DNA of 64,000 bases from Rhizobium sp. NXC24 (GCF_002944315.1 NZ_CP024312.1:207357-271356); one strand, 5' to 3'. Numbered from the stretch's first letter, positions 9,100 through 18,717 are shown. Made by a program: numbers and translations. Notes: generated from the letters alone by a model not told the origin.

Positions 9100-10533
9100 A
9101 TGACTGTAAAAGTCGGTGTCGACATCCCAAGCCGGGAAGAGGCGGTTTCCGCCGCGCTGTCATACGTCCGGGACGGCGGTTTCGTCGCCGAGATGGCACC
9201 GCGTATCGCGATACGCAGCGAGAGCCCACGCGAGGATAGCCTTGCCGACAACCTTCGATACCTGAATGAAGAGATGAGGCCGCTGCTCGAAGGAATGGGC
9301 TTTTCCTGCCGGCTGTTTGAGAACCCTAAGGAAGCACGACTTCCGGCGCTGTTTGCCGAACGGGTCGAAGATGGGGCCCGTCCAACCATTCTGATCTATG
9401 GTCATGGCGACGTTCTCTGGGGAATGTCCGGCGACTGGAAGGACGGTCGCGATCCCTGGGTCATCGCGGAGGCCGATGGCAAGATCTACGGACGCGGCAC
9501 TGCCGACAACAAGGGTCAGCACACGATCAACCTCGCTGCGCTTCGGCTTGTTCTCCGGGCCAAGAGCAGCCTCGGCTTCAATGTGAAGGTTCTGATCGAA
9601 ACGGGTGAGGAGACCGGATCGCTCGGGCTGGCCGAGATGGCAGCCGCCCATCGCGACCTTCTGAAGGCGGACTGTCTCATCGCGTCAGACGGACCGCGTG
9701 TCGGACCCAATACGCCCACCGTTTTTCTTGGAGGCCGCGGCAGCGTCGGCTTCAACCTGACGTGCCGGCCTCGCATTGGTGCGCATCATTCGGGCAATTG
9801 GGGCGGTCTCCTTTCCAATCCTGCGATCAGGCTGTCCCACGCCTTGTCGACCATCACCGACGAGAACGGCCGCATCCTGATCCCCGAATGGACTCCTGGC
9901 GAAATCCCGGGACCCGTTCTCGCAGCGCTCAAGAAAATCAAGCTCGAGAAGAACCCGGCCGACCCGGAGATCGATGACAGCTGGGGTGAGCCCGGTCTTA
10001 AAGGTGCGGAACAGGTCTATGGCTGGTGCAACTTCGAGATCCTCGCCTTCATCGCTGGCCGTCCCGAGGCGCCGGTCAATGCTGTGCCAGACATCGCACG
10101 GGCGGTCTGCCAGCTGCGCTATGTCGTCGGCGTTTCACCGGAGAGGGTCCTTCCCGCACTCCGTGAGCATCTCGACGCGCGCGGCTTCCGGGACATGGTG
10201 ATCGAGGAGATCCCGGAAGACTTCTACCTCGCGACACGCACGGAGCCGGACAACCCATGGACCCAGTTCACGATGCAGTCGCTGGAAAAGACGCTTGGAC
10301 GGGAGCCGGCGCTGCAGCCGAACTTCGGGGGATCCCTGCCGAACGAGGTGTTTTCTGATGTGATCGGCATGCCGACGGTGTGGATCCCGCATTCCTATCC
10401 CAACTGCTCCCAGCATGCCCCTGACGAGCACATGCTCGTGAGCGTCGTCGAGGAAGGCATGCAGATGATGACGGGCCTGTTTTGGGATATCGGCGAAGCC
10501 GAGGTGGCTTCGGGCACTCCGATCAATTCGTAA
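9100..10533 (+). CDS. M20-family metallopeptidase / amidohydrolase
   Basis: A 477-aa zinc peptidase or N-acyl amino-acid amidohydrolase. The metal ligands are in place: His in YGHGDVLWG (about residue 102), the bridging Asp in GRGTADNKGQ (about 134), the catalytic/ligand Glu pair in ETGEETGS (about 169), Asp in CLIASDGPR (about 196) and a late His in WIPHSYPNCSQHAPDEH. The dimerisation/lid domain is inserted in the middle as usual. The start at 9100 (AAAGG six bases upstream) is preferred over 9040. The neighbours are an amino-acid ABC transporter and a hydroxyacid dehydrogenase, so it probably frees an amino acid from a peptide, N-acyl or N-carbamoyl derivative in the cytoplasm. There is no signal peptide. 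Confidence 0.85.
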   Translation: MTVKVGVDIPSREEAVSAALSYVRDGGFVAEMAPRIAIRSESPREDSLADNLRYLNEEMRPLLEGMGFSCRLFENPKEARLPALFAERVEDGARPTILIYGHGDVLWGMSGDWKDGRDPWVIAEADGKIYGRGTADNKGQHTINLAALRLVLRAKSSLGFNVKVLIETGEETGSLGLAEMAAAHRDLLKADCLIASDGPRVGPNTPTVFLGGRGSVGFNLTCRPRIGAHHSGNWGGLLSNPAIRLSHALSTITDENGRILIPEWTPGEIPGPVLAALKKIKLEKNPADPEIDDSWGEPGLKGAEQVYGWCNFEILAFIAGRPEAPVNAVPDIARAVCQLRYVVGVSPERVLPALREHLDARGFRDMVIEEIPEDFYLATRTEPDNPWTQFTMQSLEKTLGREPALQPNFGGSLPNEVFSDVIGMPTVWIPHSYPNCSQHAPDEHMLVSVVEEGMQMMTGLFWDIGEAEVASGTPINS

Positions 10534-10672
10534 TTCATGGCCGGCCGCTGGCAACTCGGCCTGCGTGCGTATGTGTGAAGCGGCAGCCGCAGGGGTGCCG
10601 CCCAGTCAACGAAGAAGACCTGGAACAGACCGGGCCACGATTACCTCCAATTCAACAAGGGAACGAAAGATT

Positions 10673-11755
10673 ATGAAGAAATCTCAAACAACCTTGCGCA
10701 GCAAGGTCATTAACTCAGTTGTCGGCGCCGCGATCGTCACATCGGCAATGGCTCTGGCTCCGAGCGTCGCCAGCGCCCAGACGCAGCCAGCTGCCACCGC
10801 GACCGCGAGCGCAGACACGCTCGGGGCAATCAAGTCCCGCGGCTATCTCATCTGCGGTGTCGCAGGCGACCGGCCCGGCTTCGCCTTTCCAGACAGCAAG
10901 GGGGTCATGCAGGGTCTCGACGCCGATGTATGCCGCTCGGTGGCCGCAGCAATCTTCGGTGATCCGTCCAAGGTCAAATTTGCATCGCTGACCAGTCTTA
11001 CCCGTTTTCCGGCACTTCAGTCGGGCGAGGTCGACATGGTGGCGCGTTTCACGACCTGGACTCTCACTCGTGAGGCGACGCAGGGTCTGCAGGTCGCATC
11101 TGTCTATTTCTATGACGGTCAGGGCTTTCTCGTTAAGAAGAGCCTCGGCGTAAAGAGCGCCAAGGACCTCAGCGGCGCTTCAATTTGTGTACAGCCTGGG
11201 TCGACCGGCGAAGTGAACATGGTCGACTACTTCCGCGCCAACAAGATGGAGCTCAAGCCCGTCGTAATCGAAAAGGTGGACCAGATCCGAGACGCGCTGA
11301 TAAGCGACCGCTGCGACGCTTACACCAACGACTCGTCGCAGCTCGGTTCGCTGAAGGTCGCGATGGGCGAGGCAGGCAACGACTACGAAATCCTCCCTGA
11401 AATCATTTCCAAGGAGCCGCTCGGCGTGTTCGTCCGCAAGGGTGATCAGAAGTTTTACGACATCGTTCGCTGGACGCACACCGCTCTTCTGACGGCTGAG
11501 GAATTCGGCATCACGAAGGACAATGTCGATACCTTCAAGAACAATGCGAATCCCGACATCCAGCGTTTCATGGGCGAAAACGGCGATCTCGGCAAGGCGC
11601 TCGGCCTAGACAACCAATGGGCGGTGAACGCCGTGAAGGCCGTCGGCAATTACGGCGAGATGTTCGAACGGGACATCATCCCGCTTGGCGTCAAGCGTGG
11701 TCAGAACCACCTCGTCAAGGACGGTGGCGTGCAATACGCCCCTCCGATGCGCTGA
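10673..11755 (+). CDS. aapJ: Amino-acid ABC transporter periplasmic binding protein, AapJ-like
   Basis: An exported solute-binding protein of 360 aa. An n-region of Lys/Arg and a hydrophobic core (VVGAAIVTSAMALAPSVASA) end in an A-S-A cleavage site near residue 33. The SBP_bac_3 domain follows (GYLICGVAGDRPGFAFPDSK, then GLDADVCRSVAAAIFGDPSK). The length and the downstream two large permeases plus ATPase match the AapJQMP general L-amino-acid system of rhizobia. The start at 10673 is chosen because the signal peptide begins there and AAGGGAACGAAAG precedes it. A stable hairpin at 11778-11802 follows the gene, as is common where the binding protein must be made in excess. The symbol reflects family resemblance; the substrate could differ from the chromosomal Aap system. 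Confidence 0.82.
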   Translation: MKKSQTTLRSKVINSVVGAAIVTSAMALAPSVASAQTQPAATATASADTLGAIKSRGYLICGVAGDRPGFAFPDSKGVMQGLDADVCRSVAAAIFGDPSKVKFASLTSLTRFPALQSGEVDMVARFTTWTLTREATQGLQVASVYFYDGQGFLVKKSLGVKSAKDLSGASICVQPGSTGEVNMVDYFRANKMELKPVVIEKVDQIRDALISDRCDAYTNDSSQLGSLKVAMGEAGNDYEILPEIISKEPLGVFVRKGDQKFYDIVRWTHTALLTAEEFGITKDNVDTFKNNANPDIQRFMGENGDLGKALGLDNQWAVNAVKAVGNYGEMFERDIIPLGVKRGQNHLVKDGGVQYAPPMR

Positions 11756-11777
11756 TCATTCAGGGCCAACCGACGAC

Positions 11778-11802
11778 GGCCGGGCGGGTCAGCCCCCCGG
11801 CC
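11778..11802 (+). terminator. Intercistronic hairpin after the binding-protein gene
   Basis: GGCCGGG pairs with CCCGGCC around an 11-base loop. There is no U-tract, so it more likely protects the upstream message or causes partial termination than acts as a full terminator. Confidence 0.5.
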
Positions 11803-11862
11803 AACTATTCTTCGCCGGAGCGTCGATCTCCGGAAACTTGGGTCAAACCAAGGGAGGTACCA

Positions 11863-13062
11863 ATGGCAATTGACACCAATGGTGTGGGAATGACCGAAGC
11901 CAGCAGACCGAGCATAGTTGGAATTCTCACAAACGTCGGTTTCCGGCGGCTCCTTTGGCAGGCAGTGACGGCGATCGTCGTGTTCGGCTCCGTCGCATGG
12001 ATGGTTTCCAATCTTCAGAACAACCTGGCTGTCCGTAACATCACCTCCGGCTTTGGCTTCCTCGGCAGTGAGGCTGGTCTGCCGATCGCCGAGCACCTCG
12101 TCCCGTATGAGCCGACCGACTCCTACTTCAGGGCCTTGCTCGTCGGTACGATCAACACACTCTGGGTCGCCTTCTGGGCTATCCTGCTATCGACACTGAT
12201 AGGAACCTCGATCGGCGTCGCGCGCCTTTCCCGGAACTGGCTGCTCGCGAAAGTCGCTTCCGTCTACGTCGAGTTCTTTCGCGATATCCCGCTGCTCCTG
12301 CAACTCCTTCTCTGGTACACGGTACTGCAGAAGCTCCCGCCTGTGCGCCAAGCCCTCCAACCGGTGACAGGCGTTATACTTTCAAATCGTGGCCTGAGCT
12401 TCCCATCGCTTATGTGGCAGCCCGCCCACACCTGGACACTCCTGGCATTGGTCTTAGGGATTGTCGCCGCCTACTTCATCGCTAGGACCGCTACCCGGAA
12501 GCGACTCGATGACGGCAAACACCGGACGATCTGGCCGCTCGTGCTTGTCCTGGTTGTGGGTCTGCCAGCGGTGGTCAGCTTGATGTTCGGTGCATCCTAT
12601 GTGTTGGAATTTCCGGAGGCGCGCGGCTTCAACGTGCGCGGCGGTAGCTCCGTGTCACCTGAATTCTTCGCACTCCTGGTTGGTCTCGTCGTCTACAACG
12701 CCGCGTTCATCGCGGAGATCGTGAGATCCGGGCTGCAGTCGGTCGGCAATGGCCAGCACGAAGCCGCTCGTGCGCTTGGCCTGCGTCCCAACAGCACCTT
12801 GAAATGGATCGTCTTCCCGCAAGCCCTGCGCGTGATCATACCCCCGCTGACGAGCCAATATCTCAACCTGACCAAGAGTTCCTCGCTTGCCGTTGCCATC
12901 GGCTACCAAGATCTGGTCTCGGTCGCAAATACCGCGATGAATCAGGGCGGGCACGCGATCGAACTCGTCGGGATCATCATGGCCGTCTATCTGACAATCA
13001 GTCTGACGATCAGTCTTCTCATGAACATCTATAACGCCCGCATGGCCCTGGTGGAGCGCTGA
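11863..13062 (+). CDS. aapQ: Amino-acid ABC transporter permease, AapQ-like
   Basis: A 399-aa inner-membrane permease of the HisMQ family with the long form seen in AapQ: an N-terminal membrane segment (LLWQAVTAIVVFGSVAWMVS), a large insert before the second helix pair, and the BPD core with EFFRDIPLLLQLLLWYTVL. The EAA loop reads GQHEAARALGLRPNSTLKWI, followed by VFPQALRVIIPPL. The ATG at 11863 follows GGGAGGTACCA. The stop is two bases from the next permease start, so the two are translated together. It forms a heteromeric channel with the 13065-14207 product and is driven by the 14273-15052 ATPase. Confidence 0.87.
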   Translation: MAIDTNGVGMTEASRPSIVGILTNVGFRRLLWQAVTAIVVFGSVAWMVSNLQNNLAVRNITSGFGFLGSEAGLPIAEHLVPYEPTDSYFRALLVGTINTLWVAFWAILLSTLIGTSIGVARLSRNWLLAKVASVYVEFFRDIPLLLQLLLWYTVLQKLPPVRQALQPVTGVILSNRGLSFPSLMWQPAHTWTLLALVLGIVAAYFIARTATRKRLDDGKHRTIWPLVLVLVVGLPAVVSLMFGASYVLEFPEARGFNVRGGSSVSPEFFALLVGLVVYNAAFIAEIVRSGLQSVGNGQHEAARALGLRPNSTLKWIVFPQALRVIIPPLTSQYLNLTKSSSLAVAIGYQDLVSVANTAMNQGGHAIELVGIIMAVYLTISLTISLLMNIYNARMALVER

Positions 13063-13064
13063 TC

Positions 13065-14207
13065 ATGACAATTGCTGTTGAACACATCATTCATCCGACA
13101 ACTGTGGAAACACGCGACCGCCCGGCCGAACTCGGCGGAGGCTTCGTCCAGTGGATACGCCAGAATCTGTTCTACTCATGGGGTTCTGGGCTCACAACCA
13201 TCCTGATCATTGCGCTGGTGGCCGAATTGGCGCAGGGGCTCTATCGTTGGGCCCTTGCGAACGCAATCTGGTCCGTCCCCTTCGGCCCGAATGGCGCCGT
13301 CACTGACAGCTGTCGCGCGCTTCAGGGGACAGGCGCCTGCTGGGCGATCATCGGAGAGAAGTACAGGCTCATCCTGTTCGGCCTCTATCCCTTCGATGAA
13401 CAGTGGCGGCCTGCGCTGGTGATCGGATTGTTTGTGGCCCTTTACGTGATCTCGGCGATGAAGCGGTTCTGGAGGATTGAGCTTGCTTACATCTGGGCTG
13501 CGACACTGATCGTCATCGGCATCCTTATGTGGGGCGGCATCCTTGGCCTTCCCTTCGTTTCGCAATCGAACTGGGGTGGTCTCGCGCTTACCCTTATCCT
13601 GGCAACTATCGGCGTTGCGGTCGCTTTTCCGTTGTCGATTTTCGTCGCGCTCGGTCGCCGCTCCGACCTGCCGTTCATCAAATGGCTATGCGTCGGTTAC
13701 GTCGAGATCATTCGTGGCGTACCGCTCATATCGCTGCTGTTCATGGCGAGCGTCATGTTCCCGCTGTTCATGCCGGAAGGGGTTAACCTCGACAAGCTGT
13801 TGCGTGCACAGATCGCGATCATCCTGTTCTTCGCCGCCTATCTGGCGGAAGTCGTCAGAGGCGGTCTCCAGGCTCTTCCCAAGGGACAGTACGAAGCATC
13901 CCATGCTCTCGGCCTTTCGTACTGGCAGACGCAGCGGAAGATCATCCTGCCGCAGTCCCTGCAACTCGTCATTCCGCCGCTGGTGAACAACTTCATCGGC
14001 TTCTTCAAGGACACGTCGCTCGTTCTCGTCATTGGTCTTTACGATCTCTTGCACTCCGCGCAGGCCGCCGCCAGCGAACCCGCGTGGCAGGGGTTCACCG
14101 TCGAGGCCCTGGTCTTTGTCGGCCTCATCTACTTCGTCTTCTGCTTCGCGATGTCGAGATATAGCCAGCGCCTCGAGGTCGACCTCAACCGCCACCGGCG
14201 ACGCTAG
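13065..14207 (+). CDS. aapM: Amino-acid ABC transporter permease, AapM-like
   Basis: A 380-aa second permease. Five to eight hydrophobic segments are visible, including [34 protein letters not shown] and [20 protein letters not shown]. The EAA motif is [20 protein letters not shown], followed by [19 protein letters not shown]. Length and pattern match AapM. It begins two bases after the aapQ-like stop. A GC-rich hairpin at 14217-14236 separates it from the ATPase gene. Confidence 0.87.
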   Translation: MTIAVEHIIHPTTVETRDRPAELGGGFVQWIRQNLFYSWGSGLTTILIIALVAELAQGLYRWALANAIWSVPFGPNGAVTDSCRALQGTGACWAIIGEKYRLILFGLYPFDEQWRPALVIGLFVALYVISAMKRFWRIELAYIWAATLIVIGILMWGGILGLPFVSQSNWGGLALTLILATIGVAVAFPLSIFVALGRRSDLPFIKWLCVGYVEIIRGVPLISLLFMASVMFPLFMPEGVNLDKLLRAQIAIILFFAAYLAEVVRGGLQALPKGQYEASHALGLSYWQTQRKIILPQSLQLVIPPLVNNFIGFFKDTSLVLVIGLYDLLHSAQAAASEPAWQGFTVEALVFVGLIYFVFCFAMSRYSQRLEVDLNRHRRR

Positions 14208-14216
14208 CCGCAGCCC

Positions 14217-14236
14217 GGCGGGCGCCCGTGCCCGCC
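14217..14236 (+). terminator. Intercistronic GC-rich hairpin between permease and ATPase genes
   Basis: GGCGGGC and GCCCGCC are exact complements around a 6-base loop. No thymine run follows, so read-through into the ATPase gene is expected. Confidence 0.4.
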
Positions 14237-14272
14237 GATCGGAGACGCATCAATTCTCGAAAGGTCAAGAAC

Positions 14273-15052
14273 ATGGCTCACGCAGCAGCAGTCGCCACCG
14301 CTTCCAAGAAGCATGAAATTGCGATCTCGATGCAGAACATCAACAAGTGGTATGGCCACATGCATGTTCTGCGGAACGTAAATTTCGAGGTTGCGACCGG
14401 AGAGAGGGTCGTCATCTGCGGCCCCTCCGGTTCCGGCAAGTCGACCCTCATTCGCTGCATCAACAGCCTGGAGGAACACCAGGAGGGCAAGATCGTCGTC
14501 GATGGCATCGCCCTCGACAAGGATATCGCCCATCTCGACGCCATCCGCCGCGAAGTCGGCATGGTGTTCCAGAGCTTCAATCTTTTCCCGCACCTGACCG
14601 TACTGGAGAATTGCACTCTCGCGCCGATGCTTGTCCGCAGGGTCGCGCGAGCCGAGGCCGAAGCGCAGGCGAGGGCATATCTCGAACGTGTCCGCATCCC
14701 CGACCAGGCCCACAAGTTCCCCGGTCAGCTCTCCGGTGGTCAGCAACAGCGTGTCGCTATCGCCAGGGCGCTCTGCATGAAGCCGAAGATCATGTTGTTC
14801 GACGAACCGACGTCGGCGCTCGACCCGGAAATGGTCAAGGAGGTTCTGGACACCATGGTCTCGCTGGCGAAGGACGGCATGACCATGGTGTGTGTGACCC
14901 ATGAAATGGGCTTTGCCCGTGAAGTCGCTGACCGCGTGATCTTTATGGATCGTGGCGAGATCGTGGAATCGGGAAGCCCAGAAGCAGTGTTCGGCTCACC
15001 GAAGACAGATCGCCTCAGAGGCTTCTTGGGGCAGATCCTTCATAACAGCTGA
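14273..15052 (+). CDS. aapP: Amino-acid ABC transporter ATP-binding protein, AapP/GlnQ-like
   Basis: A 259-aa cytoplasmic ATPase. Walker A is GPSGSGKST (about residue 49), the Q-loop is [16 protein letters not shown], the signature is [15 protein letters not shown] (about 152), Walker B is [14 protein letters not shown], and the H-loop is VTHEMGFA. These define the polar amino-acid uptake subfamily. The start at 14273 has AAAGG upstream, with a longer frame to 14228. It completes the transporter; the next gene follows within 25 bases and probably shares its message. Confidence 0.9.
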   Translation: MAHAAAVATASKKHEIAISMQNINKWYGHMHVLRNVNFEVATGERVVICGPSGSGKSTLIRCINSLEEHQEGKIVVDGIALDKDIAHLDAIRREVGMVFQSFNLFPHLTVLENCTLAPMLVRRVARAEAEAQARAYLERVRIPDQAHKFPGQLSGGQQQRVAIARALCMKPKIMLFDEPTSALDPEMVKEVLDTMVSLAKDGMTMVCVTHEMGFAREVADRVIFMDRGEIVESGSPEAVFGSPKTDRLRGFLGQILHNS

Positions 15053-15077
15053 CGACTAGGATACGAGAGGAAATTCC

Positions 15078-15503
15078 ATGCTTACAATTAAACGCCTGAG
15101 CCTCGATGATGCGCGTCGTCTCATCCAAGGTGCCGCCGCGAAGGCAAGCGACATCGGGGTGCCGATGTGCATCGCGGTCTCCGACGAGTCCGGACAACTC
15201 ATTGCATTCGAGCGCATGGACGGCGGCAAGATCACCAGCACCATAATCGCCCAGGACAAGGCATATACGGCAGCGGGTGCGAAACGTACGACCGAAAGCT
15301 ACGGGGTCGCGAGCCAGCCCGGCAGCCCGGCATTTGGAATTAATTCCGCGATCGGCGGCCGCCTCATGGTGGTGGCGGGAGGACTCCCGGTTATCGTCGA
15401 AGGGGAGGTCGTGGGGGCAATCGGGGTGAGCTCAGGGACCCCCGCGCAGGATACCGAATGTGCGCAGGCCGGAATCGATTTCCTCGCCAGCAACCACGCG
15501 TAG
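15078..15503 (+). CDS. GlcG/HbpS-family heme-degrading-like protein
   Basis: A 141-aa member of the GlcG/HbpS (DUF336) family. The typical features are an N-terminal helix, GVPMCIAVSDESGQLIAFER, a central segment QDKAYTAAGAKRTT, and the glycine-rich end GGLPVIVEGEVVGAIGVSSG. GlcG is encoded with glycolate oxidase genes in enterics and HbpS binds heme, but the family's general role is unsettled. It has a good ribosome site (GAGAGGAAATTCC) and follows the ATPase gene closely. Its company with a hydroxyacid dehydrogenase fits the glc precedent. No signal peptide is seen. Confidence 0.82.
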   Translation: MLTIKRLSLDDARRLIQGAAAKASDIGVPMCIAVSDESGQLIAFERMDGGKITSTIIAQDKAYTAAGAKRTTESYGVASQPGSPAFGINSAIGGRLMVVAGGLPVIVEGEVVGAIGVSSGTPAQDTECAQAGIDFLASNHA

Positions 15504-15618
15504 CGAGCACGTCGCGAGTTCGAGGACGCTGTTTCCGTACGACGTTGTACAGCAGTCTCGTTCTTCTGGGAATGCAGCGAGAATTTTGTTGGCTTCTGCA
15601 AAATAGCAAGGAAACGTA

Positions 15619-16470
15619 TTGACCGAGTTGTCTCTCATAAGCTTTGTGGGCCTTGGTTTTGGGTTGCTCGCCGCAGGCGCGATTACGGGCCTTCTCGCGG
15701 GGCTGTTCGGGGTCGGGGGCGGCGCCGTGGCTGTCCCGATCCTTTATGAGCTTTTTAGCCTTCTCAACGTTCCGGAAGAAGTCAGAATGCCGATGGCTGT
15801 CGGCACATCGCTGGCAATCATCATTCCCACGTCAGTTCTTTCATTCATCGCTCATCGAGCCAAAGGTGCGGTAGATATTTCCATCCTGAAGCTGTGGGCA
15901 GGGCCGGTCGTCATCGGAGTGGTCATGGGCAGCATTGCTGCTCGGTTCGCGCCCGGAGATTTGTTCAAGATCGTGTATGTAGCAGTGGCGGCCGTGTCGG
16001 CTGTGCGGCTCCTTTTCGGGAGGGACAGTTGGCGGCTCGGCCTCGACATGCCCGGAAGGGGTGTCATGCTTTCCTATGGGTGGCTGATTGGCGTGCTGTC
16101 GGCTTTGATGGGGGTCGGAGGAGGACAGCTATCCAATCTGTTCATGACTTTTTATAACCGCCCCATTCATCAGGCGATCGCAACATCATCTGGCCTAGGC
16201 GTTCTCATTTCGGTCCCCGGCGCCATCGGATATATCTATGCTGGTTGGCCCCGGATGGCTGATTATCCGGAGTTAGCAGTGCTGCAGCCACCACTCGCAC
16301 TCGGCTACGTTTCCTTGCTCGGGCTGGCATTGTTCATTCCCACAAGCACCTGGATGGCTCCACGAGGTGCGCGGCTCGCACACACTCTTTCGAAGCGCCG
16401 GTTGGAGGTGACCTTCGGGCTTTTCCTGTTGATTGTGTGCGGGCGCTTCATTGCGAGCTTGCTTGCTTGA
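15619..16470 (+). CDS. TauE/SafE-family membrane exporter
   Basis: A 283-aa inner-membrane protein with about eight hydrophobic segments (LGFGLLAAGAITGLLAGLFG, then VGVVMGSIAARFAP and FLLIVCGRFIASLLA). It has the GLLAGLFGVGGGAVAVPIL motif and its repeat GVLSALMGVGGGQLSNLF that mark the TauE/SafE (DUF81) family. Relatives export sulfite, sulfoacetate or other small anions. The start is a TTG at 15619 after AAGGAAAC. Between an amino-acid importer and a PLP lyase-like enzyme, it may remove an anionic end product; this is inference. Confidence 0.85.
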   Translation: MTELSLISFVGLGFGLLAAGAITGLLAGLFGVGGGAVAVPILYELFSLLNVPEEVRMPMAVGTSLAIIIPTSVLSFIAHRAKGAVDISILKLWAGPVVIGVVMGSIAARFAPGDLFKIVYVAVAAVSAVRLLFGRDSWRLGLDMPGRGVMLSYGWLIGVLSALMGVGGGQLSNLFMTFYNRPIHQAIATSSGLGVLISVPGAIGYIYAGWPRMADYPELAVLQPPLALGYVSLLGLALFIPTSTWMAPRGARLAHTLSKRRLEVTFGLFLLIVCGRFIASLLA

Positions 16471-16797
16471 GGCACCGCACCCGATCGCTTCGTGCCAAAG
16501 TTCAGAACGGGGGCTTCCGGCTCGCCCGCCACCATCTGGATCCCGCAACCGGATTGGCCGGTGTGGTCGGGCCAATCATGGGGGGAATTTTCGATTGCAT
16601 CGAGATCCAGCAGGAGCTCAACGCTACTCCACAGAGCTTGCCGAGGAGTAATTGTTGCAAGACCGCCCTCAAATCCGAGCACAAATAAAGTTCTGGGTGA
16701 AATATTCTCCGCGCTACGCGGCCCACGCCAAATCGAACAATTCATGCAGACGACGCCAATTAAGTGCTCTCGTCGGCCAAGCATCTGGGAGTGAAAC
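16471..16797. other. Intergenic, no gene recognised
   Basis: About 330 bases between the exporter and the PLP enzyme. Open frames exist on both strands, and a minus-strand frame reading through into both neighbours is a shadow. I see no family signature, no operator copy and no terminator. Confidence 0.3.
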
Positions 16798-18297
16798 ATG
16801 TCCGGTCCGGGTTCCAATCTTCTCGACACCATCGAGGTCGTCGACAGCAAAGTGCGTGCTGTAGCAATCGAACGCGCTCGTTCGCGAGGCATCCGCCTTC
16901 CGACATTTTCGCAGCTTGCCGGTCTCGATGCTCTTCCAGAATCCGTGACATCGACGCTGCATAACGTCGATCCCGACACACCGAATTCAAGCAACCTATG
17001 GCGCGTCAACTGGTTCAACGGCGAGGATCGAAAAAGCGCGACCGCCGTCCCCTGCCACGTCGTTCTTCCCAAAACCGTGACCGGCGTCGACGCTCCGATT
17101 GTCGTCCTTCTCGGTGCTCACTTTCCGATGATCGGGGCACACAAGGTGCTGCCGGCTTACGCCGGCCTGGTCACAAAACTGGTCTCGGGCCGATTCAATC
17201 CGCAACGCAATCGTGCGATCTGGCCGTCGACGGGGAATTATTGCCGCGGCGGCGTCGCAATCTCCCGGATACTCGGCTGCGATGGCGTTGCCGTTTTGCC
17301 TGAAGGGATGAGCCGCGAGCGTTATGACTGGCTGTCTGGCTGGGTGACCGATCCATCACATGTGGTTCGGACCGTCGGCACGGAAAGCAATGTGAAAGAG
17401 ATCTACGATAAGTGCCACGAGCTCGCATTGCACGAAGACAACGTCATCCTCAATCAATTCTCCGCCTTCCCGAACTACATGGCCCACTATCTCTGCACCG
17501 GATCGGCATGCGGTAAGGTCTTCGAAAGCCTTAAGTCTCATCGCAATTCTCGCCTTGCGGCGTTCGTATCTGCGACGGGTTCGGCGGGAACCATTGCGGC
17601 TGGCGACAGGCTGAAGGAAGTCTACGGAACGCGGATTGCGGCGGTAGAAGCACTCGAATGCCCCACCCTTCTCGAAAGCGGATATGGCGAACACAACATA
17701 CAGGGCATCGGAGACAAGCACGTACCGCTAATCCATAATGTGATGAACCTGGACTTCGTCATCGGGGTCTCGGATCGCAGCACCGACCGACTGAATGTTC
17801 TTTTCAGAGGCAATGAAAACCGAGCCTGGTTGGCGAAAAAGCTCGGGGCGGACGCGGCGATGCTGAACGTCTTCAACTATGTCGGCATCTCCGGTTTTGC
17901 CAACATCGTCGCGGCCATCAAGCTCGCCAAATACATGAACTATGGCCCGGACGATGTGGTGATGACTATAGCGACCGATGGCGCGGGTCTCTACGAAAGC
18001 GAGGCCAAGCGGACGCTGGACCGCGACTATCCCGCAGGCATCTCCGATGCTGACCGCGACTTCATCATGAGCGATTGCCTGTACGAACATATCGGCGATA
18101 CCCTTATCGAGACCACAGCACGCGACCGTCGGCGACTATTCAACCTCGGTTATTTCACCTGGGTTGAACAGCAAGGTGTTTCGGTCGAGGACTTCAACCT
18201 CCGCAAGGACCAATCGTTCTGGAAGCATGCAGCAGGCACCTCTTTGGCTTGGGATGAGCTGATTAGCGAGTTCAACTCGGAAGTCGGCCTGAACTGA
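16798..18297 (+). CDS. Fold-type II PLP enzyme (tryptophan-synthase-beta superfamily), function unknown
   Basis: A 499-aa enzyme of the cysteine-synthase/threonine-deaminase fold. The PLP lysine is in IGAHKVLPAY (Lys116), the phosphate-side loop is WPSTGNYCRGGVAIS (about 141-155), and a glycine-rich loop SATGSAGTIAAGDRL binds the cofactor phosphate. A C-terminal extension of about 120 residues makes it longer than cysteine synthase (about 310) or D-cysteine desulfhydrase (about 340). Chemistry in this superfamily is beta-elimination or beta-replacement on an amino acid, so an ammonia-lyase or desulfhydrase-like role is likely. The start has GGAG upstream. It closes the cluster that imports and processes amino-acid derivatives. 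I cannot name the substrate. Confidence 0.75.
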   Translation: MSGPGSNLLDTIEVVDSKVRAVAIERARSRGIRLPTFSQLAGLDALPESVTSTLHNVDPDTPNSSNLWRVNWFNGEDRKSATAVPCHVVLPKTVTGVDAPIVVLLGAHFPMIGAHKVLPAYAGLVTKLVSGRFNPQRNRAIWPSTGNYCRGGVAISRILGCDGVAVLPEGMSRERYDWLSGWVTDPSHVVRTVGTESNVKEIYDKCHELALHEDNVILNQFSAFPNYMAHYLCTGSACGKVFESLKSHRNSRLAAFVSATGSAGTIAAGDRLKEVYGTRIAAVEALECPTLLESGYGEHNIQGIGDKHVPLIHNVMNLDFVIGVSDRSTDRLNVLFRGNENRAWLAKKLGADAAMLNVFNYVGISGFANIVAAIKLAKYMNYGPDDVVMTIATDGAGLYESEAKRTLDRDYPAGISDADRDFIMSDCLYEHIGDTLIETTARDRRRLFNLGYFTWVEQQGVSVEDFNLRKDQSFWKHAAGTSLAWDELISEFNSEVGLN

Positions 18298-18366
18298 ATC
18301 AGTCGAAGGTCTGGATCTCCAACCCGCGGAAATTTATGACAATGGCGACCTGAAAAAAACGCCGGG

Positions 18367-18717
18367 TTGCTTGTCGCCGTTTCGTCCCTGCCACCTGGAG
18401 GGAGTTTGGATTGTAGCCGATTTTCGAGTTCTACGAGCGGGTTAGGTCAAAACCGAGCCCGACGAATCAAGGTGAAGCTGATTACAAGAGTTGGGCCAAT
18501 CGCAGAGGGGGGAAAGACGATTGCTGAAATCGCCCTCCTTGAAGCTTGCACAGTCGGTGATGTAGAGGCTGCCGTCCAGCGGATGTTGGACCTGCTCGGC
18601 GTAGCATCATTCGACGCGGGTATATGGTTTGGCGCAACGGACCCTATCCATTTCTCGACCTTCGATCCAAATTGGCAGCAAGTTGTGTTTGCCGCAATCG
18701 GCGATGTAGTTTGTTAA
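18367..18717 (+). CDS. Hypothetical protein, low support
   Basis: An open frame of up to 116 codons; the second half (VKLITRVGPIAEGGKTIAEI, ending ATDPIHFSTFDPNWQQVVFA) looks more protein-like than the first. A GTG near 18472 could be the real start. No family is recognised and there is no clear ribosome site. It may be a remnant in the gap before the cyclic-di-GMP gene. Confidence 0.25.
   Translation: MLVAVSSLPPGGSLDCSRFSSSTSGLGQNRARRIKVKLITRVGPIAEGGKTIAEIALLEACTVGDVEAAVQRMLDLLGVASFDAGIWFGATDPIHFSTFDPNWQQVVFAAIGDVVC

Noticed and set aside
16305..17072. Minus-strand 255-codon frame across the exporter end and PLP enzyme start
   Set aside because: It overlaps two well-supported genes and has no recognisable domain; it is a shadow frame.
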